Assembly: GCF_014649995.1 (NCBI RefSeq) | Contig: NZ_BMUC01000021.1 | Span: 1,245-40,164, forward strand | Source of the DNA: Streptomyces griseoflavus | GTDB taxonomy: Bacteria; Actinomycetota; Actinomycetes; Streptomycetales; Streptomycetaceae | Direction of reading: 5' to 3' | Length of the DNA stretch: 38,920 nucleotides | Shown here: in pieces, positions 24,804 to 31,984 of the stretch | Layout: each line of letters begins with the position of its first letter | Position numbering within the stretch: position 1 is the stretch's first letter | Program-made: the position numbers and the translations under genes | Notes under the pieces: generated by a model | What the model was told of the DNA's origin: nothing | Database searches by the model: none | Seen by the model: the letters and a program-made list of their open reading frames with translations, nothing else

Positions 24804-25481
24804 GTGACGGACAAGCTTACGGGTGCCGCCGGCCGCGAGTACGTGGCGGAGGCCATCCGGCACGCCCTGCGCTCCGGGGACCTCGTGCCCGGGCAGCGGC
24901 TGGTCGAGAACGACCTCGCCGAGTCCTACGGGACGACCCGCGGGGCCGTCCGTGAGGCGCTGCAGGACCTCGCCGCCGAGGAGATCCTCGAGATCGTCCC
25001 CCGCCGGGGGGCGCGGGTGCGCGCGGTGTCCGTCGAGGAAGCCGTCCAGATCACCGAATGCCGCTCGGTGCTGGAGCAGCTGTGCGCCCGGAAGGCGGCC
25101 GTGCGGGCGACCCCGGAGCAGCGGGCGGAGCTGGGCCGCATCGGCGCCGACATGCGCCGGGCCGTCGCGGACGGCGCGTGGGACACCTACTCCGGTCTCA
25201 ACCAGCGCCTGCACGAACTGGTCATCGAGGCCAGCGGCCAGGAGGTCGCCCGGCGCCAGCTCGGGCGGCTCAACGGGCCGATGGTGCGCTTCCAGTTCCG
25301 GCTGGCCCTGCGTCCCGGGCGTCCCTCCCAGTCCCTGCCGCAGCACCTGGCCATCATCGAGGCGGTGGTCGGCGGCGACGCCCCCGCGGCGGCCCGGGCC
25401 GCCGAGGCGCACCTGGACGACGTGATCGAGCAACTGCGTTCCTCGGCCGCCGCCGTGCCCGCCCCCGCGCCCCGCGCCTGA
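24804..25481 (+). CDS. GntR-family regulator, FadR/FCD subgroup
   Basis: 225 residues. The N-terminal winged helix (about 10-75) shows AIRHALRSGDLVPGQRLVENDLAESYGTTRGAVREALQDLAAEEILEIVPRRGARV in outline, the textbook GntR pattern. The C-terminal FCD domain (about 85-210) has the expected Asp/His metal-site residues in LNQRLHELVIEAS, LPQHLAIIEAV and AEAHLDDVIEQL. It is divergent from the PDC/OMA operon and very likely its repressor. The GTG start matches the family N-terminus (TDKLTGAAGREYVAEAIRH); upstream in-frame sequence has no similarity. A 13-codon frame from ATG 24766 ends in a GTGA overlap with it. Confidence 0.9.
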   Translation: MTDKLTGAAGREYVAEAIRHALRSGDLVPGQRLVENDLAESYGTTRGAVREALQDLAAEEILEIVPRRGARVRAVSVEEAVQITECRSVLEQLCARKAAVRATPEQRAELGRIGADMRRAVADGAWDTYSGLNQRLHELVIEASGQEVARRQLGRLNGPMVRFQFRLALRPGRPSQSLPQHLAIIEAVVGGDAPAAARAAEAHLDDVIEQLRSSAAAVPAPAPRA

Positions 25482-25504
25482 CGGGGCGGCCCGCCCGCCC
25501 CGTC
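25480..25504 (+). terminator. hairpin overlapping the GntR stop
   Basis: GACGGGGCGG (25480-25489) pairs with CCGCCCCGTC (25495-25504) around a 5-base loop; the left arm includes the last two bases of the TGA. Confidence 0.7.
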
Positions 25505-25511
25505 GTCGGGT

Positions 25512-25551
25512 GTGCGCCCCGGGCCGCGCGGCACGCCGGCCCGGGGCGCAC
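25512..25551 (+). terminator. second, stronger hairpin after GntR
   Basis: A perfect 15-bp stem, GTGCGCCCCGGGCCG (25512-25526) with its complement at 25537-25551, and a 10-base loop. Together with the preceding hairpin it isolates the Rrf2 gene. Confidence 0.82.
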
Positions 25552-25633
25552 GGCGCGGCGCTCGCACCGGTACGCCGTGTCGCGGGCCGCCGCCCCGCGG
25601 CGGGGCGCTCCGGCCGTACGGGATACTGCGGGT

Positions 25634-26092
25634 ATGCGGATCTCGGCCAGGGCGGACTATGCGGTGCGTGCCGCGCTGCAGCTCGCCGCCGCCGCGGAGG
25701 ACTGCCCGCTCACCACGGAGGCCATCGCGGACGCCCAGGGCATCCCGCGCAAGTTCCTCGAAGGCATCCTCAACGATCTGCGCCGTGAAGGGCTGGTGCT
25801 GAGCCGGCGCGGCGCGAACGGCGGGTACCGGCTGGCCGGGCCGGCGGACGGCATCAGCATCGCGGACGTCATCCGGGCCGTCGACGGCCCGCTCGTCTCC
25901 GTCCAGGGCGTACGCCCGCCCGACCTGTCGTACAGCGGCCCGGCCACCGCCCTGCTCCCGCTGTGGATCGCGCTGCGGGCCAACGTGCGGCAGATCCTGG
26001 AGGGCGTCTCCCTCGCGGACGTCGTCTCGGGCCGGCTGCCCGAGGGTGTGGTGCGGCTGACGGACGCCCCGGCCGCCTGGATCAACCCGTAA
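25634..26092 (+). CDS. Rrf2-family transcriptional regulator
   Basis: 152 residues. The N-terminal winged helix MRISARADYAVRAALQLAAA, LTTEAIADAQGIPRKFLEGILNDLRREGLVLSRRGANGGYRLA is the standard Rrf2 pattern, with the invariant GGYRLA wing. It has a single Cys and lacks the three-Cys iron-sulfur cluster of IscR/NsrR, so it more likely senses a metabolite, as CymR does. GATACT (25622-25627) ends six bases before the ATG and there is no ribosome site, so the mRNA is probably leaderless. The downstream flavoprotein gene has a palindrome at its start point that may be the target. A hairpin directly follows. Confidence 0.9.
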   Translation: MRISARADYAVRAALQLAAAAEDCPLTTEAIADAQGIPRKFLEGILNDLRREGLVLSRRGANGGYRLAGPADGISIADVIRAVDGPLVSVQGVRPPDLSYSGPATALLPLWIALRANVRQILEGVSLADVVSGRLPEGVVRLTDAPAAWINP

Positions 26093-26114
26093 CCGTCCCG
26101 CCTGCTGGGACGGT
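26092..26114 (+). terminator. terminator of the Rrf2 gene
   Basis: ACCGTCCC (26092-26099) pairs with GGGACGGT (26107-26114) around a 7-base loop, beginning at the last base of the TAA. Confidence 0.75.
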
Positions 26115-26138
26115 CGCGTCCGGTGGGCGGATGTTCCC

Positions 26139-26192
26139 TTGCTGAGGGCCCGTCACTCCCGCAGGATGATTCCCTACCAATCCGATAGGGAA
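26139..26192 (+). promoter_or_regulatory. promoter with palindromic operator at the start point
   Basis: TTGCTG (26139-26144), a 17-base spacer and CAGGAT (26162-26167) form a plausible promoter. TTCCCTA-N9-TAGGGAA (26170-26192), 7-bp arms, covers the expected start point, a position suited to repression. The adjacent Rrf2 regulator is the obvious candidate binder; such AT-rich repeats with a CCAATCCGA core resemble sites near sulfur-assimilation genes, but that link is from memory. Confidence 0.58.
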
Positions 26193-26202
26193 ATGGGGAG
26201 CC

Positions 26203-27414
26203 GTGGCTGAGGTGGAGGTGATCACCACCGTCCGGGACCACTGGCGGCGCGTCGCCGACGAGGTCGCCGACGATCTCGCCGTGGACGCGGTCGACCGCGA
26301 ACGGGCCGGCGAACCGCCCCTCGACGAGGTCGCGCGGCTGCGGGAGTCCGGGCTGCCGGCCGTGCTCGTCCCGCCCGCGCCGGACGGGCGCGGGACTCCC
26401 TGGCGCGACGCCTGCGCCGTCGTCCGGCGGATCGCCGCCGCCGACGGCTCGGTCGGTGAACTCCTGGGCCGCCACTACGTGTTGTCGTGGAGCGCCCGCT
26501 TCTTCGGCGCCCCGGACCAGGCCGAGGCGCTGGAGGCCCGGTCGGCGCGGGAGGGGTGGCTGTGGGCGGGCGACACCGCCGGGCCCGTACCGCTGGCGCA
26601 CGGCGACCTGCCGGGCCCCGCCCTCGGCCCCGCCGCCGACGGCGGACACCTGCTGCTGCACGGGCACCGTGCCCTGCCCACGGCGGTGCACGACGCCGAC
26701 CGGCTGGTCCTCGACGCCGTCTGCTCCGTCACCCACGAGCCGGTGGTCGTGGTGGTGGACGCGCGGCACCCGCGGGTGGGCCGCGCCCCGGCGCCCGACC
26801 GGCTCGGCCGGCGGCTCACCGGTGCCGGAACCGTCCGCTTCGACGGCGTGCCGGTCGACACGGCCGACGTGCTCGGACCCGCCGGCCGCGACGAGGAACT
26901 GGCCCCGCCGCACACCGCGCTCGCCCCGCTCGCCCTCTCCCTGATGCTCACCCAGGTCGCGCTGGGCGTCGCCGAGGGGGCGCTGGCGGAGGCCGGGGAC
27001 CTGGGCCGTGCCGCGCGCCGACCTCGGCCGTCGTACGGCGACGCCGACGTCCTGCAGGCCTACGGCGAACTCGCCCTCGCCCTGCACACCGCCTCCGCGG
27101 TGACCGATCGCGCGACGGCGGCCGTGGCGGACGCCCTGGCCGCGGGCCGGGAGCTCGGCCACGAGCGGCGTGCCGACACCGCGGCGCGGGTCGCGGTGGC
27201 CGGCGCGGTCACCGCGAAGGCCGCCCTGCTCACCGGCGAGCGCGTGCCGGCCCTCACCGACGCGGAGGGCGTCGACCGGTTCTGGCGCAACATCCTCGCG
27301 CTGGTGGACGGCCGCCCCGCCGGTCCCACCATGCGGGCCATCGGCGACCACTACCTGAACTCCGTACGCGGCGGCGCCCCTTCGGCCTCCTGGCCCTTTC
27401 TCTACGCAGAGTGA
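26203..27414 (+). CDS. acyl-CoA dehydrogenase-family flavoprotein (DszC/SfnB-like monooxygenase)
   Basis: 403 residues with the three-part acyl-CoA dehydrogenase layout: helical N-terminus (LRESGLPAVLVPP, VVRRIAAADGSVGELLGRHYV), a central beta domain (GAGTVRFDGVPVDTADVLGP), and a C-terminal helical bundle ending FWRNILALVDGRP...GDHYLN. It lacks the catalytic Glu region of true dehydrogenases. The ending GDHYLN resembles flavin-dependent sulfur- or nitrogen-acquiring monooxygenases such as DszC and SfnB, which use FMNH2. Substrate unknown. GTG 26203 is close behind GGGGAG; GTG 26212 is an equally good alternative. Pairing with an Rrf2 regulator fits sulfur-source control (inferred). Confidence 0.72.
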   Translation: MAEVEVITTVRDHWRRVADEVADDLAVDAVDRERAGEPPLDEVARLRESGLPAVLVPPAPDGRGTPWRDACAVVRRIAAADGSVGELLGRHYVLSWSARFFGAPDQAEALEARSAREGWLWAGDTAGPVPLAHGDLPGPALGPAADGGHLLLHGHRALPTAVHDADRLVLDAVCSVTHEPVVVVVDARHPRVGRAPAPDRLGRRLTGAGTVRFDGVPVDTADVLGPAGRDEELAPPHTALAPLALSLMLTQVALGVAEGALAEAGDLGRAARRPRPSYGDADVLQAYGELALALHTASAVTDRATAAVADALAAGRELGHERRADTAARVAVAGAVTAKAALLTGERVPALTDAEGVDRFWRNILALVDGRPAGPTMRAIGDHYLNSVRGGAPSASWPFLYAE

Positions 27415-27539
27415 TGTTCTGGCCGGAGGGGTGAGGGCGATCCGGAGGCTGCCGGGGGTCTCGGCCGGCCGGCTCCGGGCGTCCGCGCGTCCCGTCCGCG
27501 CACTCCCCGCCGCGGGCCACCCTCCCTCCACTGACCCGC

Positions 27540-27573
27540 GTTGAACGCTTGTGACCAGTGTTGATCGCCTGTG
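27540..27573. repeat. direct repeat, 20-bp period, possible activator site
   Basis: GTTGAACGCTTGTG (27540-27553) and GTTGATCGCCTGTG (27560-27573) differ at two positions and start exactly 20 bp apart, placing them on the same helix face. Direct repeats in this arrangement are typical of response-regulator or SARP-type binding. The first unit also contains GCGT-TGA-ACGC. Confidence 0.5.
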
Positions 27574-27668
27574 GTTCGCTCCCGACCCCTCGCGCTGAAC
27601 GGTTATCGGTCTGTCGTACGACGCCTCATACCAGAGCGCGATGCTGTCCGCACGAGTTTGTCAACTGC

Positions 27669-27699
27669 CCACCGCACATGATGCGGTGGCGACTACGGT
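27669..27699 (+). promoter_or_regulatory. palindrome and -10 element upstream of cvnA
   Basis: CCACCGCA-catga-TGCGGTGG (27669-27689) is a perfect 8-bp inverted repeat ending four bases before TACGGT (27694-27699), which fits the -10 pattern TAnnnT. The palindrome covers the -35 position, where no consensus is seen, as in activator-dependent promoters. Confidence 0.45.
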
Positions 27700-27796
27700 G
27701 AGTGTCGGTCAGCAGGCGTGACGGCTCGCACCGCGGGGCGCGTCCGAGCCGAGGGACCGCGTCGACGAGTCGGGATCAGGGAGCGGGGACCGGTAC

Positions 27797-29839
27797 GTGC
27801 AGCCACAAGGCGGACGAGGGAGTCGACGGGGCGAGAGGCCCCGGCACCCGGACCCGGCCGCGGTCCGGGGCACCGTCCACACACCGGTACCCGTCGGCAC
27901 CACGATCGTGGCCCGCGTGCCGGACCGCGGCGGCCCGGCCCCCGGCGACTTACGGACCCGCGGGACCGGCCCGGCCGCCCGGCCGGAACGGCGCGAGGGC
28001 GGACGGCACGGACGGCCGTCCGCACGGGCCACCGCCGCGCCGCACGAGACACCCTTACGGCACCAGCTCCTGCGCCTGGCCGTGCTGCCGCCGGTCGCGG
28101 TGGCGCTGAGCGCCTGCGCCGCCGTGCTCTTCACCGTCCGCTCCACCGGAGTCGGGCCGGACCCCGCCCTGTGGGCCGTCCTCGGCGGCGCCACCTCGGT
28201 GGCCCTCGCCGGCATCGTCATCGCCGCCGTGGCCGCCGGCCGCGCCGCACGCACCGTGCACGACCGCGTCGGCGCCCTGCGCCGGAGCACCGCCCGGCGC
28301 GAGGCCGACCTGCACGCCCTCGTCGAGGCGCTGCGCGCCGGCGAGACCCCGCCCCCGCCGTCCCGGCGCGTCCGGCCGAACGAGGGCGCCGACGAGTTCG
28401 ACCTCCTCGCCGCCGACCTCACCCGTGCGCACGACGGCGCCGTCGCCGCCGTCGTCCAGGCGTCCCGGCTCTCCAGCCAGGCCGGCAGCGAACAGAAACT
28501 CGAGGTGTTCGTCAACCTCGCCCGGCGCCTGCAGTCCCTGGTGCACCGCGAGATCTCCATCCTCGACGAGCTGGAGAACGAGATGGAGGACCCGGACCTC
28601 CTCAAGGGCCTCTTCCACGTCGACCACCTCGCCACCCGCATCCGCCGCCACGCCGAGAACCTCGCCGTGCTCGGCGGTGCCGTCTCCCGGCGGCAGTGGA
28701 GCAACCCGGTCCCCATGACGGAGGTCCTGCGGTCGGCGATCGCCGAGGTCGAGCAGTACTCGCGCGTCAAACTCGTCCCCCCGATCGACGGCACCCTGCG
28801 CGGCCACGCCGTCGCCGACGTCATCCACCTGCTCGCCGAACTCGTCGAGAACGCCACGGTGTTCTCCGCCCCCCACACCCAGGTGCTGCTGCGGGCCGGC
28901 CTCGTCACCTCCGGGCTCGCCGTGGAGGTCGAGGACCGCGGACTCGGCATGCCCCTCGCCGAGCAGGACCGGATGAACGCGCTGCTCACCGACCCCGACC
29001 AGGTCCATGTCGCCAGCCTGCTGGCCGACGGCCGCATCGGACTGTACGTGGTCTCCCAGCTGGCCAAGCGGCACGGCATCCACGTCCGCCTCCAGAGCAA
29101 CATCTACGGCGGCGTCCAGGCCGTCCTCGTGGTGCCCCAGGCGCTGCTCGGCACGGAACCCGGCGCCCTGACCGGCGGACAGGGCGCCGGAGCGGAAGCC
29201 GGGCGGTACGACGCCGGCACCGGAGCAACACCCCGGCCGTACGACGCCGGCACCGGAGCAACACCCCGGCCGTACGACGCCGGCGCCGTCCCGACGGCCC
29301 CTCACCTGCCGGCCGTGCCCGTGCCCGCGGACGGACCGGTCCGGGCGGGCGGCGCGACCGCCCGCACCGCCGCGGCGCCCCTCACCGGGGCCGCGCCCCG
29401 CCCCCACATCGCCGCCCCGTCCGGCGACACCGGCGCGGTCCCCCCGCCCCTGCCCCTGCGCGGCGACCGCGAGACCCGCCCCGCCACCCCGGCCGGGGCC
29501 GTCCCCGGCCTCCACCCCGGCGACCGGGACGCCCCCACCGACCACGGAACCAGGCCCCTCACCCCGCGCGGCACCACGGTGCGGGGCACCATGGGCAGGC
29601 CCCGGCTGCCCCGCAGACGCGCCCAGGAGCACATCGCGCCGCAACTGCGCGACGGCCCCGCGCCGCGCCAGGACACCGAGGACGTCGTCGGCCACGACCC
29701 CCAGCTCATGGCGGCCTTCCGACGGGGCGTCAGTCTGGCCGAGGCCCGGCAGGAACCGGCCGCCGCCCCGCGGCCGTCCGTGACCGCGCCCAGCGGTGAA
29801 CACGCCGTCCGGCAGGACGGGAGCGCACCCGCCGGATGA
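27797..29839 (+). CDS. cvnA: CvnA-type histidine-kinase-like membrane sensor
   Basis: 680 residues. Two membrane helices (about 92-114 and 124-148) flank a very short outside loop, so there is no real sensor domain. A HAMP-like linker and a helix with LVHREISILDELENEMEDPD and LFHVDHLATRIRRHAENLAVLGG follow. An HATPase domain has LLAELVENATVFS (N box, about 345), EDRGLGM and GRIGLYVVSQLAKRHG. The C-terminal 220 residues are Pro/Ala/Gly-rich and disordered, ending DPQLMAAFRRGVSLAEA. Two Leu codons are TTA (residues 52 and 87), so translation may need the bldA tRNA. The first 85 residues have atypical composition and the true start may be later, but residue 87 is just before the first helix. Confidence 0.85.
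   Translation: MQPQGGRGSRRGERPRHPDPAAVRGTVHTPVPVGTTIVARVPDRGGPAPGDLRTRGTGPAARPERREGGRHGRPSARATAAPHETPLRHQLLRLAVLPPVAVALSACAAVLFTVRSTGVGPDPALWAVLGGATSVALAGIVIAAVAAGRAARTVHDRVGALRRSTARREADLHALVEALRAGETPPPPSRRVRPNEGADEFDLLAADLTRAHDGAVAAVVQASRLSSQAGSEQKLEVFVNLARRLQSLVHREISILDELENEMEDPDLLKGLFHVDHLATRIRRHAENLAVLGGAVSRRQWSNPVPMTEVLRSAIAEVEQYSRVKLVPPIDGTLRGHAVADVIHLLAELVENATVFSAPHTQVLLRAGLVTSGLAVEVEDRGLGMPLAEQDRMNALLTDPDQVHVASLLADGRIGLYVVSQLAKRHGIHVRLQSNIYGGVQAVLVVPQALLGTEPGALTGGQGAGAEAGRYDAGTGATPRPYDAGTGATPRPYDAGAVPTAPHLPAVPVPADGPVRAGGATARTAAAPLTGAAPRPHIAAPSGDTGAVPPPLPLRGDRETRPATPAGAVPGLHPGDRDAPTDHGTRPLTPRGTTVRGTMGRPRLPRRRAQEHIAPQLRDGPAPRQDTEDVVGHDPQLMAAFRRGVSLAEARQEPAAAPRPSVTAPSGEHAVRQDGSAPAG
29207..29287 (+). 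repeat. 33-bp in-frame tandem repeat in cvnA
   Basis: Units begin at 29207, 29240 and 29273 (2.4 copies), the first two identical, each encoding YDAGTGATPRP. They lie in the disordered C-terminal tail, where copy-number change would keep the frame. Confidence 0.9.
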
Positions 29840-29907
29840 CCACCCCCGCCTCCACCCCCACCCACAGCGCTCCCGCGCACCTTCGTACCCCAAGGAGTCG
29901 ATCCACC

Positions 29908-30342
29908 ATGGCGAGCGATGCGCCGACCGCCCAGGTATCCGACCTCGACTGGCTGATGAGCGGCCTCGTGCAGCGCGTACCGCACACCAACAGTGCCGTA
30001 CTGCTGTCCTGCGACGGCCTGGTGAAGTCCGTGCACGGACTCGACCCGGACAGCGCCGACCACATGGCCGCCCTCGCCTCCGGCCTGTACTCCCTCGGCC
30101 GCAGCGCCGGGGTCCGCTTCGGCGACGGCGGTGACGTCCGTCAGGTCGTCGTCGAGCTCGACTCCTCGCTGCTGTTCGTCACCACCGCCGGTTCCGGCAC
30201 CTGCCTCGCCGTGATGGCCGGCCGGGAGGCCGACGCGGCGGTGCTCGGCTACGAGATGGCGATGCTGGTCAAGTCCGTCCGCCCCTACCTGGTGACCGCA
30301 CCCCGTCAGCAGGGCGTCGAACCGCCGGCGACGAGGCCTTGA
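29908..30342 (+). CDS. cvnB: CvnB-type roadblock/LC7 protein
   Basis: 144 residues, roadblock/LC7 domain over nearly the whole length: LDWLMSGLVQRVPHTNSAVLLSCDGLVKSVHGLD, then DHMAALASGLYSLGRSAGVRFGDGG, QVVVELDSSLLFVTTAGSGTCLAVMAG. In conservons this protein links the sensor to the GTPase, probably as a GTPase-regulating scaffold. AAGGAG (29892-29897) about 10 bases upstream picks ATG 29908 over ATG 29836, which overlaps the cvnA stop and would add 24 Pro/Thr-rich residues. Confidence 0.93.
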   Translation: MASDAPTAQVSDLDWLMSGLVQRVPHTNSAVLLSCDGLVKSVHGLDPDSADHMAALASGLYSLGRSAGVRFGDGGDVRQVVVELDSSLLFVTTAGSGTCLAVMAGREADAAVLGYEMAMLVKSVRPYLVTAPRQQGVEPPATRP

Positions 30343-30344
30343 GC

Positions 30345-30716
30345 GTGAAGACGGCCGGTGACGGGCCGTGGCTCGACGACGCGGCCGGTCGGCTGGTACG
30401 CCCCTTCACGGTCAGCAACGGCCGGACCCGCCCCACCGTCGCACTCGACCTGCTGTCGCAGGTGAGAGCCACCGGCTCCACCCCTTTCGGCTACCTCGGC
30501 CCGGAGCACGCGCAGGCCCTCGACCTGTGCCGCGCCCCCGTACCGGTCGCCGAGGTCGCCGCCCATCTCGGGCTGCCGGTGGCCGTCACCAAGGTGCTGC
30601 TGGCGGACCTCGTCGACTGCGGGGCGCTGACCGACAAACCCCCCGCGTTCCACCACACCCCGACGGACCGGGCCCTTCTGGAGGCAGTGCTCGATGGACT
30701 ACGACGACAGCTCTGA
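30345..30716 (+). CDS. cvnC: CvnC-type DUF742 protein
   Basis: 123 residues. DUF742 members are small winged-helix-like partners in conservons; here LVRPFTVSNGRTRPTVALDLLSQV is the family's N-terminal signature and VAEVAAHLGLPVAVTKVLLADLVDCGALT forms the helix-turn-helix-like unit. GTG 30345 has GAGG 8 bases upstream and lies two bases after the cvnB stop; a TTG at 30339 is a less likely start. The 3' end overlaps cvnD by 23 bases. Confidence 0.9.
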   Translation: MKTAGDGPWLDDAAGRLVRPFTVSNGRTRPTVALDLLSQVRATGSTPFGYLGPEHAQALDLCRAPVPVAEVAAHLGLPVAVTKVLLADLVDCGALTDKPPAFHHTPTDRALLEAVLDGLRRQL

Positions 30717-31323
30717 CCGGGCCGCCGGAGCGCGCCGCGGTGACGACCCGTTCCCGACCGCCCTCAAGATCCTGGTGGCGGGCGGGTTCGGTGTGGGCAA
30801 GACGACCTTCGTCGGCGCGGTCAGCGAGATCGCGCCGCTCAGCACCGAGGAACTCCTCACCACGGCGGGCGCCGCCACCGACAACCTCGACGGCGTCGAG
30901 AACAAGGTCGAGACCACCGTGGCCATGGACTTCGGCCGCATCACCCTCGACGCGGAGCATGTGCTGTACCTGTTCGGCACACCCGGCCAGGAACGGTTCT
31001 GGTTCATGTGGGACGAGCTCTGCGAGGGCGCGCTCGGCGCGGTCGTCCTCGCCGACACCCGACGCCTGGAGGAGTGCTTCGCGGCGGTCGACTTCTTCGA
31101 ACAGCGCGGCCTCGGATTCGTCATCGCCGTCAACGAGTTCGACGGCGGCTTCCGCTACGACCCCGGGGAGGTGCGCGCCGCCCTCGACCTCCCCGCGGAC
31201 GTCCCCGTCGTGTGCTGCGACGCCCGCATCTCCAGCTCGGGCGTCCAGACCCTGCTGACCCTCGTCCGCCACCTCCTCCTCCATGCCCCGGCCGCCGCGA
31301 CGGGACACGGCGCCCACACGTGA
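30694..31323 (+). CDS. cvnD: CvnD-type small GTPase
   Basis: 209 residues, Ras-like ATP/GTP-binding protein. P-loop G30-G-F-G-V-G-K36-T; switch region TTVAMDFGRITL with the conserved Asp-Phe-Gly; G3 motif GTPGQERF; G4 as NEFD instead of NKxD, normal for this bacterial subfamily; G5 CCDAR. It acts with CvnA-C at the membrane as a heterotrimer-like switch. It overlaps the cvnC 3' end, so the four products are made together. Confidence 0.93.
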   Translation: MDYDDSSDRAAGARRGDDPFPTALKILVAGGFGVGKTTFVGAVSEIAPLSTEELLTTAGAATDNLDGVENKVETTVAMDFGRITLDAEHVLYLFGTPGQERFWFMWDELCEGALGAVVLADTRRLEECFAAVDFFEQRGLGFVIAVNEFDGGFRYDPGEVRAALDLPADVPVVCCDARISSSGVQTLLTLVRHLLLHAPAAATGHGAHT

Positions 31324-31349
31324 TCCCCGCACACCCTCGGAGCCCCTGC

Positions 31350-31385
31350 ATGACCCACGCCCACGATCCGGGAGCCCGCCCATGA
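31350..31385 (+). CDS. possible 11-codon coupling ORF before the GAF gene
   Basis: ATG 31350, seven bases after GGAG (31339-31342), opens an 11-residue frame (MTHAHDPGARP) whose TGA overlaps the GAF gene start as ATGA (31382-31385). It is too short to judge as a protein; it may only couple translation, and the GAF gene has its own ribosome site. Confidence 0.2.
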   Translation: MTHAHDPGARP

Positions 31386-31984
31386 GCTACGACCCGCCCC
31401 GCCCGGCCGGTCGTCTGCTGCTCACCCCCGAGGACAAGGAGGCACCGGCCCGCGTCCGCAGGCTGCGCGCACTGGGACTGGGCAGCCACCCCGAGCCCTC
31501 GCTGGACGTCTTCGCCTACTCACTCGCGGAGCTCACCGGGGCGCCGTACGCCATGGTCAACTTCCTCGGCCACGAGGGCCAGTTCTTCGCGGGCCTGCAC
31601 ACCCCCACGGCCGCGCCGGCCCACCGCGGCGACGGCACCGGCGCCCTGCTGGGCCGGGTGCTGCCCCGCGACCACGGGTTCTGCCCCCACGTGGTGGCCC
31701 GGCGCCGGGCACTGGCGCTGGAGGACGTGAGCGACTACCCGAGGTTCGCCGGCAACCCGGTGGTGGACGAGTTCGGCATCCGCTCCTACCTGGGCGCTCC
31801 GCTCATCGACAGCACCGGCACGGTGCTGGGCACCGTCTCGGTCACCGACGTCCGGCCGCGGGCCTGGGGCCGGCCCGGCCTCGACGCCATCAAGGCACAG
31901 GCCGCCGGCCTCGTCCCGCGGCTGGAGCGCCGGGAGGGCGACGGACTGCCGCCGTGCGGACCACCGACGCCCCCGATGGGGTGA
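31382..31984 (+). CDS. GAF-domain protein, fifth gene of the conservon
   Basis: 200 residues with one GAF domain (about 35-180): LDVFAYSLAELTGAPYAMVNFLGHEGQFFAGL, then a DHGFCPHVVARRRALALEDVSDYPRFAGNPVV segment, IRSYLGAPLIDSTGTVLGTVSVTD. The CPHV Cys/His resembles sites that bind a cofactor or react with redox signals in related GAFs, but no ligand can be named. GGGAG lies 7-8 bases before ATG 31382, 58 bases after cvnD. The protein may be the ligand sensor for a conservon whose CvnA has no extracellular domain (inferred). Confidence 0.8.
   Translation: MSYDPPRPAGRLLLTPEDKEAPARVRRLRALGLGSHPEPSLDVFAYSLAELTGAPYAMVNFLGHEGQFFAGLHTPTAAPAHRGDGTGALLGRVLPRDHGFCPHVVARRRALALEDVSDYPRFAGNPVVDEFGIRSYLGAPLIDSTGTVLGTVSVTDVRPRAWGRPGLDAIKAQAAGLVPRLERREGDGLPPCGPPTPPMG

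Larger units (their letters stand above)
27415..27796. other. regulatory intergenic region upstream of the conservon
   Basis: About 380 bases with no supported gene, noticeably AT-richer from 27540 to 27700. It contains a pair of 14-bp direct repeats 20 bp apart (27540-27573), a CTGAACGGTTATCGG segment near 27595, a perfect hairpin/palindrome (27669-27689) and a TACGGT (27694-27699) that could be the -10 element of the conservon operon. The end of the flavoprotein transcript must also lie here; no clear terminator was found. Confidence 0.5.

Noticed and set aside
24766-24806. 13-codon frame ending in a GTGA overlap with the GntR gene
   Set aside because: No ribosome site, and ATGA/GTGA overlaps with tiny frames arise by chance in GC-rich DNA.
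29207-29287. Tandem 33-bp units considered as a CRISPR-like array
   Set aside because: Units are directly adjacent without spacers, in frame, and encode a protein repeat.
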